64,000 bases of DNA, from the NCBI GenBank assembly GCA_013368325.1, contig JAACJK010000163.1, positions 2,170,001-2,234,000 of the forward strand, in the 5' to 3' direction. A program made the translations under genes and the position numbers. The notes under the pieces were generated by a model. The model searched no databases. It had not been told where the DNA came from and worked only from the letters and a program-made list of their open reading frames with translations. Every line of letters begins with the position of its first letter. Positions within the stretch are counted from its first letter, which is position 1. This DNA is from Ephemerocybe angulata. Lineage: Eukaryota > Basidiomycota > Agaricomycetes > Agaricales > Psathyrellaceae. Shown piece by piece: positions 32,883 to 42,386 of this stretch.

Positions 32883-34413
32883 ATGTCTGCCAACGCCTCA
32901 TCCACCGCTTCGGAAGATCCGATGGTGCTGCTCCAGCACCTGGAGCTGGGCGCTGCACTGTTGGAGGTGATGTTTGCAGTGTTTGACGCCGACGATGCGT
33001 TATCAGCGAAGAATCAGGATCGAACGCCCGTTGTCTCGTCCATCTTTCATCGAAGTGATTCGACGGGGATTGGGGGGAAGAAGGTCGGCGACGAGGAGAG
33101 GTTTATTCAGGATCAGGCGAGGGTTTTGTATGTTGCTTTGCAGGAACTACCCGCGACGGTATCCCCAAAGATAGGGATGGAGAAATTGCACGAGCACGAG
33201 AGCTTGCTGTGTCTGCTCGCACTCTCGATCTTGGAGCAGGCACAGTCGGATGATCATGCGGCGGCGATGGCTTTGAACGGAGGAAGGGTGCTCCCAGCAG
33301 TCACCAAGTGTCAAGGCGTTGTGGAGAATACACGATTTCTAAGTCTGCTTGGGGAGGGAGACATGCAGTGAGTTGCAAACCCAACTAAACTACGTTACAC
33401 CTAATGTTCTCATTCAGGGAGAATGGTTCCGTAGTAGCAAGGTGACACCTGGGTTTAGTTGCCTTGCCCTGTCGTTGACTGACCTTTCACGCAGGTATGA
33501 AAGGGTAATCAGAACGTTGCTAAAGCAATACGATGTCGATGATAATCGCGAGGGTTTTGCATGGAGAAACACGGGAATCGTTCTGGACAAGACTCATTGC
33601 CAGATTCTGGTGGGGCATCAAGAGTTCAATGTTCTATTCGAGAGCATGAAGATTTCGTACGAGTACGTGAAGTGCTTTAAGCGGACAACATCTTGATAAT
33701 CATTCGATGCAGGAAGAGCCTGAAATTGCCAGCTCCAGTGCTTGATTGGGGAGCCCAGTGGTGGGACAATGGAAAGGCGCTGGGAGACGGCATGAAAAGG
33801 TGCGAGTCCTAGAGAGCTTCAAGAAATTTTACTGAGAAGCGAATCCAGGGTGGAATGCGTCGGTTGCTGCGATACGTTCGTCGAGATCGACTGCCTGCGT
33901 GCGACTTGCGACCACTACTTCTGCGAGGTATGTGTGGCAACACTGGTCAGCATCTCCATCAAGGACGAGGCTTGCTTCCCGATGAAGTGTTGCAAGCAAC
34001 CTATGAAACCAGCCGACATATCTCCGTTCCTGGATGAAAGCCTCAGGTTACTTTATACGGCGGCTTGCTTGGAATTCGGGCTCTCCCCAGAAAGAAGGGT
34101 GTATTGTCCTCGACCCAAGTGTTCCGCGTTCCTTGGACCTGCGTCAGGTCCAAGTGTTCAGTGCAGAGCGTGTAGCATATCAGTCTGCACCAAGTGCAAG
34201 GAGGTTGCTCATCCGGGAGAGAGCTGTGCGGAGAGCAAAGCGCTCGAGAAGACGAAGAAGCTGGCTGCAGAGCAATTGTGGAGAAGTTGTCCCAAGTGCA
34301 AGGCCATCATCGAGAAGACCGAGGGGTGCAACCACATGGTGTGTCGGTGTACGCAGGAGTTTTGCTATCGGTGTGGCCTTCCCTGGAGACCCAGAACATG
34401 TACATGTACTTAG
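32883..34413 (+). CDS. RBR-type E3 ubiquitin ligase (442 aa)
   Basis: The exons are 32883-33367, 33418-33441 (24 nt), 33495-33662, 33713-33799 and 33849-34413, totalling 1,329 nt. The introns are 49-53 nt. The last exon encodes RING1 (ECVGC...CDHYFCEVC...CCKQPM), the in-between-RING domain (YCPRPKCSAF...CRACSISVCTKC...GESC) and RING2 (CPKCKAIIEKTEGCNHMVC...FCYRCG). The GCNHM cysteine in RING2 is the expected catalytic residue that carries ubiquitin as a thioester, as in HHARI and parkin. The 250-residue N-terminal part is helical and of unknown function. This layout is common in agaric RBR ligases. All zinc ligands needed for RING1 and RING2 appear present. Confidence 0.9.
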
Positions 34414-35065
34414 CTGGCAGAAAGGAACAAGTTCCGAGTCTTTACTTATGTAAAGGAACGGTTCTTCAAAGTGGGAGGGGGCTCTTTTGCCAAGCCCAAA
34501 AAGAGCCCTGTACCCCCAATTGAACTTTCGCCCGGGCCTTGGCGCTTTGCCGACGGCCGGTTCTCCCTGATTTGGTGCTTTCGGTCCCACGGGCGGCCTT
34601 CGCGCGGTGTGGTCTCCATTTCTGTCCCCCTTCTGGCCCATTGGCCGGTTTTCAACGCGTGCCTGCACTCGCGCCCGCTCTTTTGGGTCGACCGGGCGGT
34701 CTGGGCCTCCGTTTCGTTCCCCTTCTGGGGCACCGGCCGATTTCGAACCCGTGGCTCCGCTGGTGCCCGGCGTTTCGGCTCCATCAACCGCGTGGCCCTG
34801 CGCACGGGCCTTTTTCGAACCCTCAACCTTGGGCGCTTACCTCGTCGTTCGCCTGCGTCCCTCGTACTTCGTTTTTCTTGTAGTTAGAACTCATGTATTT
34901 ATCAAATAGGGTATTCATTCAAATATATACGTATTCTCTATGACTTTTACCAGGTTTTAGGGTATAACTATGCGCCTTCGCGCCTGTACATCAAGATATA
35001 TTCACTAGCCCTCCTCGATCTTTGGCTACCCGCGCCCACACCCTCACAAGCCCGCATCCGAAAAC
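34414..35065. repeat. GC-rich degenerate tandem repeat
   Basis: The part at about 34590-34840 contains two to three diverged copies of a unit of about 100 bp. They share ggcccattggccggttttcaac / ggcaccggccgatttcgaac / gggcctttttcgaac and cgggcgg(c/t)ct blocks. Open frames on both strands here are a by-product of GC bias. The rest of the spacer shows nothing. Confidence 0.5.
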
Positions 35066-35875
35066 TCACAAGTGCAGCACCCACCCCCTCACGATCTGCA
35101 CAAACACCGCCGTCGCGGTAATCCCGCCCACGATCACACACACATCCTTCACAACGTCCACCGCCGCCCTCGCCTTCTCCGCCGTGGTCCGCCTGCCCTG
35201 TCCGACACCGCCCTTTTCGATGTCCCTGGCGACGAAAAGGTTAGTTGCCTGCCCGCCTCGCGTGTCTGGACTCACCCTTGGCGTTCACCTTCCAGCAGTT
35301 CCCCTGCCTCCCCCAGCCCACCTTCCTCCTCCCCGTTACACGCCCCCTTTCCTCCATTCGCGCTCTCCCTGGCGTGGTCGAGAGAGCCGGTCTCGCCGTC
35401 GCCTCTCTGTTCGCCTCCTTCGTCGACGACCATTTCGTCGACGTGCTCCACGTTGCCCCCGCACTCGGCCTCCTCCTCCCTCCTGCTGACCTCTGCCTGG
35501 CTGGCGTTGGGCGCGTCCCGGTTGCGCTCGTCGCATGGCGCGTTCGGGGCGTCGTCGTTCGAAGATGAACTTCGAACGACGTCCTCGCTCGTCTTCGTTG
35601 CCAGGTGGTGAGCGGTCTCGCTCTCGTCCTTGCGCCCTCCCTCGTCTCCGCCCTTCTTCAACCTCTCCTCCTGCCTTCCTTCGCCCGTCCCGTCGTTCGA
35701 AGTCCAACTTCGAACGACTTCCTTGCTCGCCTCGATTCGCCGGTGGTCAGCGGTTTCGCTCGTCTCCCTGTGCAGCCGAAACCGTCTCATTAGCACGCAG
35801 GGCAGACGGGCGCGTTCAGACGACTTACCCGCTCATCTTCGGCGCTTCCTTTCCTTCGATTTGTGCGCTCAGCAT
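35066..35875 (-). CDS. Acidic, predicted tail-anchored protein with internal repeat (232 aa)
   Basis: The exons in transcript order are 35829-35875, 35276-35767 and 35066-35225, summing to 699 nt. The introns are 61 and 50 nt, with GTAAGT and GTGAGT donors. The long middle is hydrophilic and acidic. It has two copies of a short repeat (EASKEVVRSWTSND / KTSEDVVRSSSSND) about 46 residues apart. The last 30 residues hold one hydrophobic segment (VCVIVGGITATAVFVQIV) ending RGWVLHL, typical of a C-tail anchor. Family unknown. The DNA under each repeat contains an 11-bp perfect inverted repeat (35554-35580, 35692-35718). Confidence 0.75.
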
Positions 35876-36376
35876 TGTAGGAGAGGGTGGATGGGAGTTG
35901 GATGGGCGTGGGGCACGCGTTGGCTGTCGTTGAGGTGATAAACTGCTGTGCTTCCATGCCTTGATGGCTTTTTTCTCGCCTTACTCAATTTTTATGTAAA
36001 TGTCATTTAGGCGCTGGCGCCCCGCCCTTTTTGGGCGCCTTTCCCGCCCCTGATTTTCCCGCCGTGCGCGTCATCCGGATTTTCCGGAGTTTTTTGTGGT
36101 CGCGTGAATTGCACGTGACCACGTGATTACACGTGATTACGTGACTTGCACGTGTCATCACGTTTCTTTCCGATCTGCGCGGGGCGCTCGAAATAATCGC
36201 TTATTCGAATGTTTTTCTGCTTTTTGGCGCCGTCGCGCGTGTTCGGGCGTTCGGATTTTCGATCTAGACATATGGGAAGCGCGCTGCTTGTGTTCGATTT
36301 GCAAATTCGGTACCAAACTGCTGTGACCCACGTTTTCTTCTACCGTAGCGGTTCACTTTCCATCGCCGTCAATACC
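35876..36376. promoter_or_regulatory. Divergent promoter with CACGTG cluster
   Basis: Four CACGTG hexamers (36112, 36120, 36130, 36149) plus TACGTG and CACGTT variants fall within 50 bp. Two TTTCCCGCC-like sites (E2F/MBF-type) lie at about 36035-36062. The spacer separates the minus-strand start at 35875 from the plus-strand start at 36377. CACGTG is bound by bHLH factors in fungi; use here is inferred. Confidence 0.5.
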
Positions 36377-36776
36377 ATGGTACGTCTGTAGTACCTTCCT
36401 TCCGACAACAGAGCCAAGTTTACAACTCGATTGGCAGTCTGAATCGACTCGCGTGGTTAATACGCCGGACCCGTTCCTCGCACAATTCCCCTGGCTCATC
36501 CCAACCCCGGCCCAAATCAGGTCGAACAGAGCCCAAAGGAAGGCCTGCAAGCTCAAACACATGGAGAGAGAAGAAAAAAGGAGGCACAGAGCTATGGAGG
36601 TGGCGGCCTCCGCTTTGGGCCTTACTCAGACGGAGTTTGAGGCATGGGATAGGGCATCGTATCCGAAGTGGAGGGAAGGGCAATCGTTCGTGTTCAGGAG
36701 GATTGTGGCTTCAGATATTCTCTATTCATTCGACCCTGGGTTTATGTCTTTGGAGGATCTGAGTGATGGGGAATAG
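36377..36776 (+). CDS. Small charged protein whose first coding exon is only ATG (113 aa)
   Basis: Exon 1 codes just ATG (36377-36379). A 58-nt intron follows (GTACGT...TTGGCAG), then exon 2 at 36438-36776, giving 342 nt. The protein begins MSESTRVVNTPDPF, has a basic segment (KACKLKHMEREEKRRHR) and ends SLEDLSDGE. Exon 2 has no in-frame ATG until residue 46 or so, which supports the split start. No recognisable family. It starts the second accessory block. Confidence 0.6.
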
Positions 36777-36959
36777 GCGCGGGTGTGTGCAGTGGATGTC
36801 TTGGATTAGGCGTAGACATAGGAACGCTCGCCGTTGTTGTGTGAATCCGACGGGGGCCAGCATGGTCAGCCACTTGATTTCTTAAATGCGTGATAGACCT
36901 TCGGCTCGGGGGCTTTGCTATTGCGCCCTGCCGGCGGCTTTCCTTCTCTTTCTTTCCCA

Positions 36960-37784
36960 ATGCCACCCCCACCGGGCCCTCTGCCCAACACGACCGTTCA
37001 CTCCCGTTTGGTTGCGGAGGTGGCTATGATCCAATTTGCGGTTGCTGATACCACCGTGGTGGCCCATCCGTCCCTCGCCCATGCCACTCGCTCTTCCTTC
37101 GCGCAGAAGCAGGAGGTCCGCGCCGATGCCGTCGTTTCAAGCCTTCCTCCCTTCGTCGCCGTCGACACCAGACACCTTTTTATGGATGAACTCTTCCGCC
37201 TCGTTGACTGGTTCGTCCCCACCTACATCCGCGCGATATTCACCTGTCCGCGAGGTCCCGACGCCGGGAAGAGGGCCTTTTTATCTCTGTTTCGTGACCT
37301 CCTTCGTCGGTGCCGGGGTTTTGTACCCTGGCTGAGGGAAGACACTTCCGCCATGCAGGTGCGTAATCAGGACCGTTCCCCTTCGACCGCTCATCTCCTT
37401 TCCAGCGTTTGTGGTCCCGCTTGCTGAACACTGCTCGTACAACGAGCCTGGCGTCCTTGCCTCCTGATCGCTTTGTCAACGCGTGGCAGGAGGATCTCTC
37501 CTGGCGACCGGTTTCGGAACATCTGGTGCGTGGCTTCCCGAGAGCCCTTTCTGTGCATCCCCTTGCTTATGGAGTGTCGTGCGTCTGCTTTCTAGATTCA
37601 ACAGGCCGTACATTGGAGCGGAGAAACTGAGAGAATTCTGGCTGTCTTTCTTGAGGAGCGGCGGTCTCGAGTTCTCCTTCATTTTCTCACCTGTCGCCCT
37701 GCCGCTGAGGGGGGGACAGGGCCCTGCCTTTGTTTTGTAACCCCTTCCTCTCATGACCCTTCTCGTTGTTGCTGCTTGATATAG
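36960..37784 (+). CDS. Putative prenylated protein ending in CCLI, paralogue 1 (235 aa)
   Basis: The exons are 36960-37358, 37406-37525 and 37596-37784, all phase 0, totalling 708 nt. The N-terminus is Pro-rich (MPPPPGPLP). The middle has a helical region ending RCRGFVPWLRED at the first exon junction. The protein ends SRCCCLI, so its last four residues form a CaaX-type box (CCLI), preceded by further cysteines that could be palmitoylated. The paralogue at 39904-40746 has the same exon phases and the same last five residues with different codons. That suggests selection on the ending. A lipid-anchored, membrane-associated protein of unknown function is inferred. Confidence 0.78.
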
Positions 37785-38017
37785 CTTTCTCCTCCCCTGT
37801 GATCAGCTGAACTGTGCATGTAATAAAATATCTTCAATTTATCTCCCCTCGAGCAGCTATGAATTGGTTACTCTCCTTCATCGCCTGATAACACTGCCCC
37901 TGGGCCGAACTTGTATGCCTTCGGGTGTTGGCCGTTGATCCGATTTGACCTCCTCCCCCCGATCGCTGGGTTCTGTCTTGATCGCATTGACCTCTCCCTT
38001 TCAGTTTGATCTTCATA

Positions 38018-39093
38018 ATGTCGGCTACCCCTACAGTTCTCGGTGAGTACTTGCGGAACGCGCATTTCCTGTACAACTGACCTCCTTATACTTGGGTAGA
38101 TATACCCGATGAAATCAACCTTCGAATCATCAAACTCTTGCCTGTGATGGATCTTCAGGCCTTTGCCCAGGCGTCTCGACAGCGCGCATTAGCCCGGACT
38201 GCCCTGGATGACAGATTCAAGGACCTCTTGCGTCTGTGGGGTCTCGACGTTGCGGGCACAGTGACGATGATGCGAGACACTCAAACGGTCCTCGGCGGAT
38301 CTGGCGCTTTGGCTGTGGTCCTCCCAGATCGGTCTTGGTTCCCACTGAACCTGGATTTTTATTGCCCGTTAGGAAGGGCTCATGAAGTCGTCGCCTTTTT
38401 CCGCACACAGTCTTACTACAACATGCGCGGGGCTGGTGGGTATGTTCCTCCATACGCCAACAAGGGCGTCAACATCACCTACACCCTCGCAAGCTCTGTC
38501 GTCCTCAGAGGTCTCAGCGTCGTTGAATCCCTATCAAGCTCCTCTCCTCTCGTCCCCATCCTCTTCTTTGACTGCACCCTTGGCATGAATTATGTTTCTT
38601 CGACGGGGGTTACTTGCTGCTTTCCTGTTCTCGCGAAAGGAGGGAAAGGTTCGTTCGATATTCGCTGTGGATGTATCTCACTGACAGTGTTCCAGGTCTC
38701 CTGTTCTCGTCTCGATACGATGACAGCTTTCGTCGAGAACAGTCCCTGTCAAAATACCGTGAGGTCGGGTTCAGCCTTCAAGAATCCTGCCGCTGCGAGC
38801 ACCATGACGGAAACAGATCCCCGCAGTGTCGCTCTTCGAGTCCGCGGCATTGCCTCCAGGTCCTGCGAAGGACGTCAGACAAGTTTTGCTTGCGTCTGTC
38901 TTTCACAGACAATGTGTGTGTATCCCCTGGCCCTGAGGTGTCGTGGAGGGGGACATCTGATCGGTCATCGACCCTGGTAGCAGTGCATGGAAAGAAGGAG
39001 CTGGAGGTGTTCGTCGCCGAGGGGAGGGTTGGTTCAGGCAGCAAATGGTATAAAGTCGCGCTTGAATTGTTCGGACACAGTAAGACAGATTGA
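38018..39093 (+). CDS. F-box-like protein, short form (323 aa)
   Basis: The exons are 38018-38042 (25 nt), 38100-38648 (549 nt) and 38696-39093, totalling 972 nt. An F-box-like motif opens the second exon (LDIPDEINLRIIKLLPVMDLQAFAQAS). It is followed by LWGLD and a conserved domain with NLDFYCPLG, then VVESLSS..LVPILFF, MNYVSSTGV and FPVLAKGG. The C-terminal part is Cys-rich (ESCRCEHHD) and ends in beta-like sequence. The gene at 42387-43536 is a paralogue with an identical 549-nt middle exon. The gene on 43622-44971 shares the same downstream domain. The domain is unnamed to me; it resembles a nucleotidyltransferase-like fold only vaguely. Confidence 0.78.
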
Positions 39094-39297
39094 ATTTCTC
39101 GTGGGGAGCACAGCATGTATGGGGCGGGTCGTGAAGGGCGGGGATGGACGAGAAGGCGAAAGGACTAAGGGACATGGGGAGAATGAGAAGCCACGGAACA
39201 ATGGGATGGGCAGGATGGGAAGGGATAATACCACGAGGCTATACTATTATCGAGAATCACGTATTGTCATTGACCACATACTCTTGCTGCATTTTCA

Positions 39298-39605
39298 ATG
39301 CCCTTCACTTGGTCGTATTCTCCTTCACCCCGTCTGCTAGAAGATAATGTGGGTCACTGCGTTTCGGTTCCGCGTTTGCAAATCGACAGTGAGTGCAGTT
39401 CAATGCCCTTCACTTGGTCGTATTCTCCTTCAGACACCCCGTCTGCTAGAAGATAATGTGGGTCACTGCGTTTCGGTTCCGCGTTTGCAAATCGACAGTG
39501 AGTGCAGTTCAATGCCCTTCACTTGGTCGTATTCTCCTTCAGACACCCCGTCTGCTAGAAGATAATGTGGGTCACAGCGTTTCGGTTCCGCGTTTGGAAA
39601 TCGAC
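39298..39605. repeat. 104-109 bp tandem repeat, nearly three copies
   Basis: Units begin with aatgcccttcacttggtcg at 39298, 39402 and 39511. The first unit lacks five bases (agaca) present in the others, and the third is partial. The copies are otherwise almost identical, so the array is recent. It lies in the 39094-39903 spacer, where no gene is supported. Confidence 0.9.
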
Positions 39606-39903
39606 CATAGCGGTGCGCATCATATCACGCTGGTCTGCAATGACCTCTTGTCGACGACAGTCTGTGAGTGGGTTGTACGTGAGTGCAGAGTGGTCTACGT
39701 TGTAGACGATGCTGGCCACGCAAGGCGTCCTGACACCAAGAGACGGGTGACCAACGTGCGACCCGAAAACGCCAATGTAATCAGGGGCCGGAATTGTAGC
39801 GTTTCACGCGGCGGTCTTGTTAGGCGGTTCGCCTTGCGTTGATCTTCGATCCCTTTGGTTGTCTCTTTTTGTCACGCCTCATCTTCAACTCGTCTTCCTT
39901 GAT

Positions 39904-40746
39904 ATGCCGCCATCCCCCTCCTTTGAACAGCTTGCTGCTCCTCGATTCGGACTCCTTGTCAAATGCTCACCCGTCGATTTTGCCCCAACCGACGCTAGGG
40001 TCGCCGATCGTGGCTCCCTGCCCCCTTCCCTCCGTCAATCTTTTCTCGAAGCACAGGAGCTGCGTGCATTGGCCCTTGTCGCTTCCCTCCCGCCCCAAAT
40101 GACGCCCGATACCTCTCCCCTTTTCAGAAGGGAGTTTGCCAATGTCTTCGCCGATTTGGCTCCTTTGTACAACGCTGTGCGCCTCTCGGGAGACCGCAGC
40201 GCCATGGATGCGTTCACGTTTAACGTTGATGTCCTTCTTGACCGCTTGTCTTCCTTTGTTCCTTGGTTAAGAGATACCCCTCAGGGAGCGACGGTGTGTC
40301 TGGTTTGGCCTTGATGTTGTTCTGCCTAACTTTGGCCTAACTTTCCTTCCTTTCAGATACTCTGGAGGCATTTATACTCGGTTGCTCGTGCAGAGCGTTT
40401 GCATGCCCTTGGTCTTCGTCCTCAGCGTTCATCCCCCGCCCCTTTGTCTGTGCCCCCACCCTCTCCTGATGTGGACTGCCAACGCATCTGTCGTCATGTA
40501 GTGTGTTCATTATTCTTCTTCCTCAGGGGTTCCAACTGCTCATCGTCTTCCCAGCTTTCGCTCGTCATCAACTCCTGGGGACCCGAGATTGCGAGGCTTT
40601 CCACTCGATTTGCCGAAGATCGTTCCACTCGAGTTCGCTGCCATTTCTTGGAGTGCCCGCCCCACAGTGAAGGAGGAGGAGGCCCATGTTTTTGCCTCAT
40701 ACATGCTTCTGTTCACAATGAAAACTCTTGCTGCTGTCTAATTTAG
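39904..40746 (+). CDS. Putative prenylated protein ending in CCLI, paralogue 2 (240 aa)
   Basis: The exons are 39904-40293, 40357-40497 and 40555-40746, all phase 0, totalling 723 nt. The start MPPSPSFEQL is Pro-rich. The first exon ends SSFVPWLRDTPQ, matching GFVPWLRED of paralogue 1. The third exon matches throughout (FLECPPHSEGGGGPCFC against FLTCRPAAEGGTGPCLC) and ends NSCCCLI, a CaaX-type C-terminus. The 57-nt second intron was chosen over a 29-nt alternative because it restores this match. The stop overlaps the stop of the convergent gene at 40743. Function unknown; lipid anchoring is inferred from the last four residues. Confidence 0.78.
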
Positions 40747-42246
40747 GGGGTGGTAGTAATGAATATATTTTGGTTCCTGTTATACAACGTCCTCCCCTTC
40801 TCCTTCTTCGTACTCGAACTCGATGTATCGAGTTTGCTGGTAGAACATCTCGTGTTGCTCCAGCTCAAGAACTTCTCCCTGGCATCGAGTTCGTCAGCCA
40901 TCCGCACTAGCCCGAGAGCGCATTTACGTACCGATCTATCCTTCAGCACCTTGTAAGGTTTAGTGATATCGTTCACCTCCACGATCCACCCGTATCCGTG
41001 CCCGCTCGGTTCGTTTTCGTCTTGGAAGAACACCAGATCCATGGGTTCGACATCACCCCGTAGATGGCACACCTTCATGACCATCGTCCCCTTCCTCCCG
41101 GCGTCCTTGTCCAGGAGAAGCTCCACCATTACTTCGTCTGCTTGAAGCCCGGGTATCTCGTCCGCAGACAGATCTTGAACCACGACGTGGTGTCCCATGA
41201 ATGGACCTCTGGCTATGCGCACGTTCTTGCTTCCAAACGAGTTGGGTGCCCGGAGTAAGGCCTTGAGCCAGTACTCTCCCGCTATCCATTGGTTGGGCCG
41301 CTCCTCGAAGTTTGGCTGTCGATGGAACGCTTCGCGAAACAGGGCGACGTCGATCTGCTCCATTCCCTTCATCGGCTCACAAACCTGCTTGATATTAACC
41401 AGCCTCTTCTCCAGCCCGTTCCAGAATAACCTGCGCTGTTCAGGTGTGTGCACGAGTCCCACTTCGTTGCCCTTGAGGTCCCAGCCTACGTCGATCCCGT
41501 ACTCGCCTGCGAAGTGCTCTTCAATCTCTTCGATGGTGAGCAGCTCCGGTTGGTCTGGGTTCTTGATTGCTGGGATAAACGCCACCTCGAACTCCTGCCA
41601 TCGTTGCCCAGCTGCCGTCACGAATCCTGTAGCTTGGTAGATGCGCGCCTCGCCGCGGAGGTTGGTGTCCCTCAAGAACACCTCGACCCAGCAACCGATC
41701 TCGGCCTCCACGTAGTTGTACATCTCGCTGTCGTTCAGGCGGTCGAAGATGTCGTCGCGCACTTCGAGCTCCCCGTCCTCGTAAGCCTGGCCCAGAAGCT
41801 TCTTGTATTCCGACGTGTCCGAGGTGCGGATGAAAAGTTGGTCGACAAATCGTGGGCACCAAGAGATCGACGAAAGCGTCTTGTACGCTGTGTCTTCATT
41901 CCAGCACTTCGTCGACACATCTTTCAGGTACCGTGCGACTCCCTTGGGGGGAACCTGGCATATATCCAACGTTAGCACGTTACGTTTGCACTCGTTCTTG
42001 CTGCTTACCACATGGTGCACCATGTACAGTTTGCTGTCCGGTGCGTCGTCTCTCATGCGAAAAACCAAATTGTCTCTGGGCCAGTTATCTTTCAGAATTT
42101 CGTTGTCGACGTCGCCGGCCATGCTGTCGAGGTCGATCCATGGGACAGGATTGTCGTCGGTCTAATTTATCGTTAGTGTAGGATCTGATAGTATAGATGC
42201 GACGTACGAAAGTAGTCCTCTGCCCTACGTAGAAGTGTCGAACCAT
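40743..42246 (-). CDS. Unrecognised 467-aa accessory protein
   Basis: The exons in transcript order are 42208-42246, 42009-42161 and 40743-41954, totalling 1,404 nt. The introns are 46 nt and 54 nt. The second intron has GTAAGC, GCTAACG and GCCAG but is a multiple of three, so retention would add 18 residues. The protein starts MVRHFYVGQRTTF. It is acidic and contains a motif DLVFFQDEN...GYGWIVEVND. This is similar in pattern to GDYVFCRPG...IGWVVGP in the oxygenase-like gene at 51186-55325, so the two may share a small beta-rich module. A Ser/Thr/Lys-rich C-terminus follows. It is divergent from the F-box-like gene at 42387, only 140 bp away. Confidence 0.72.
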
Positions 42247-42386
42247 GTTGCGGGCGATTTGAGGGCTTAGTGGGGGAAGTCAAGCTTGGGATCGCGTCTG
42301 CTCGTCGTGATCGCGCAATGATTTGTCAGGTTTGAGGTCGGTCGGTCGTTCTATCTTCTTCACATGTCATCGCCAGCCGCCTCAGA

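Noticed and set aside
34446..34887. Arg/Pro-rich open frames on both strands downstream of the RBR ligase
   Set aside because: Both strands are open because of the high GC content of a degenerate tandem repeat. There is no start context and no known motif.
40498..40526. A 29-nt second intron in the CaaX paralogue 2
   Set aside because: A 57-nt alternative ending at 40554 gives an exon that matches paralogue 1 to the last five residues. The 29-nt version gives an unrelated tail.
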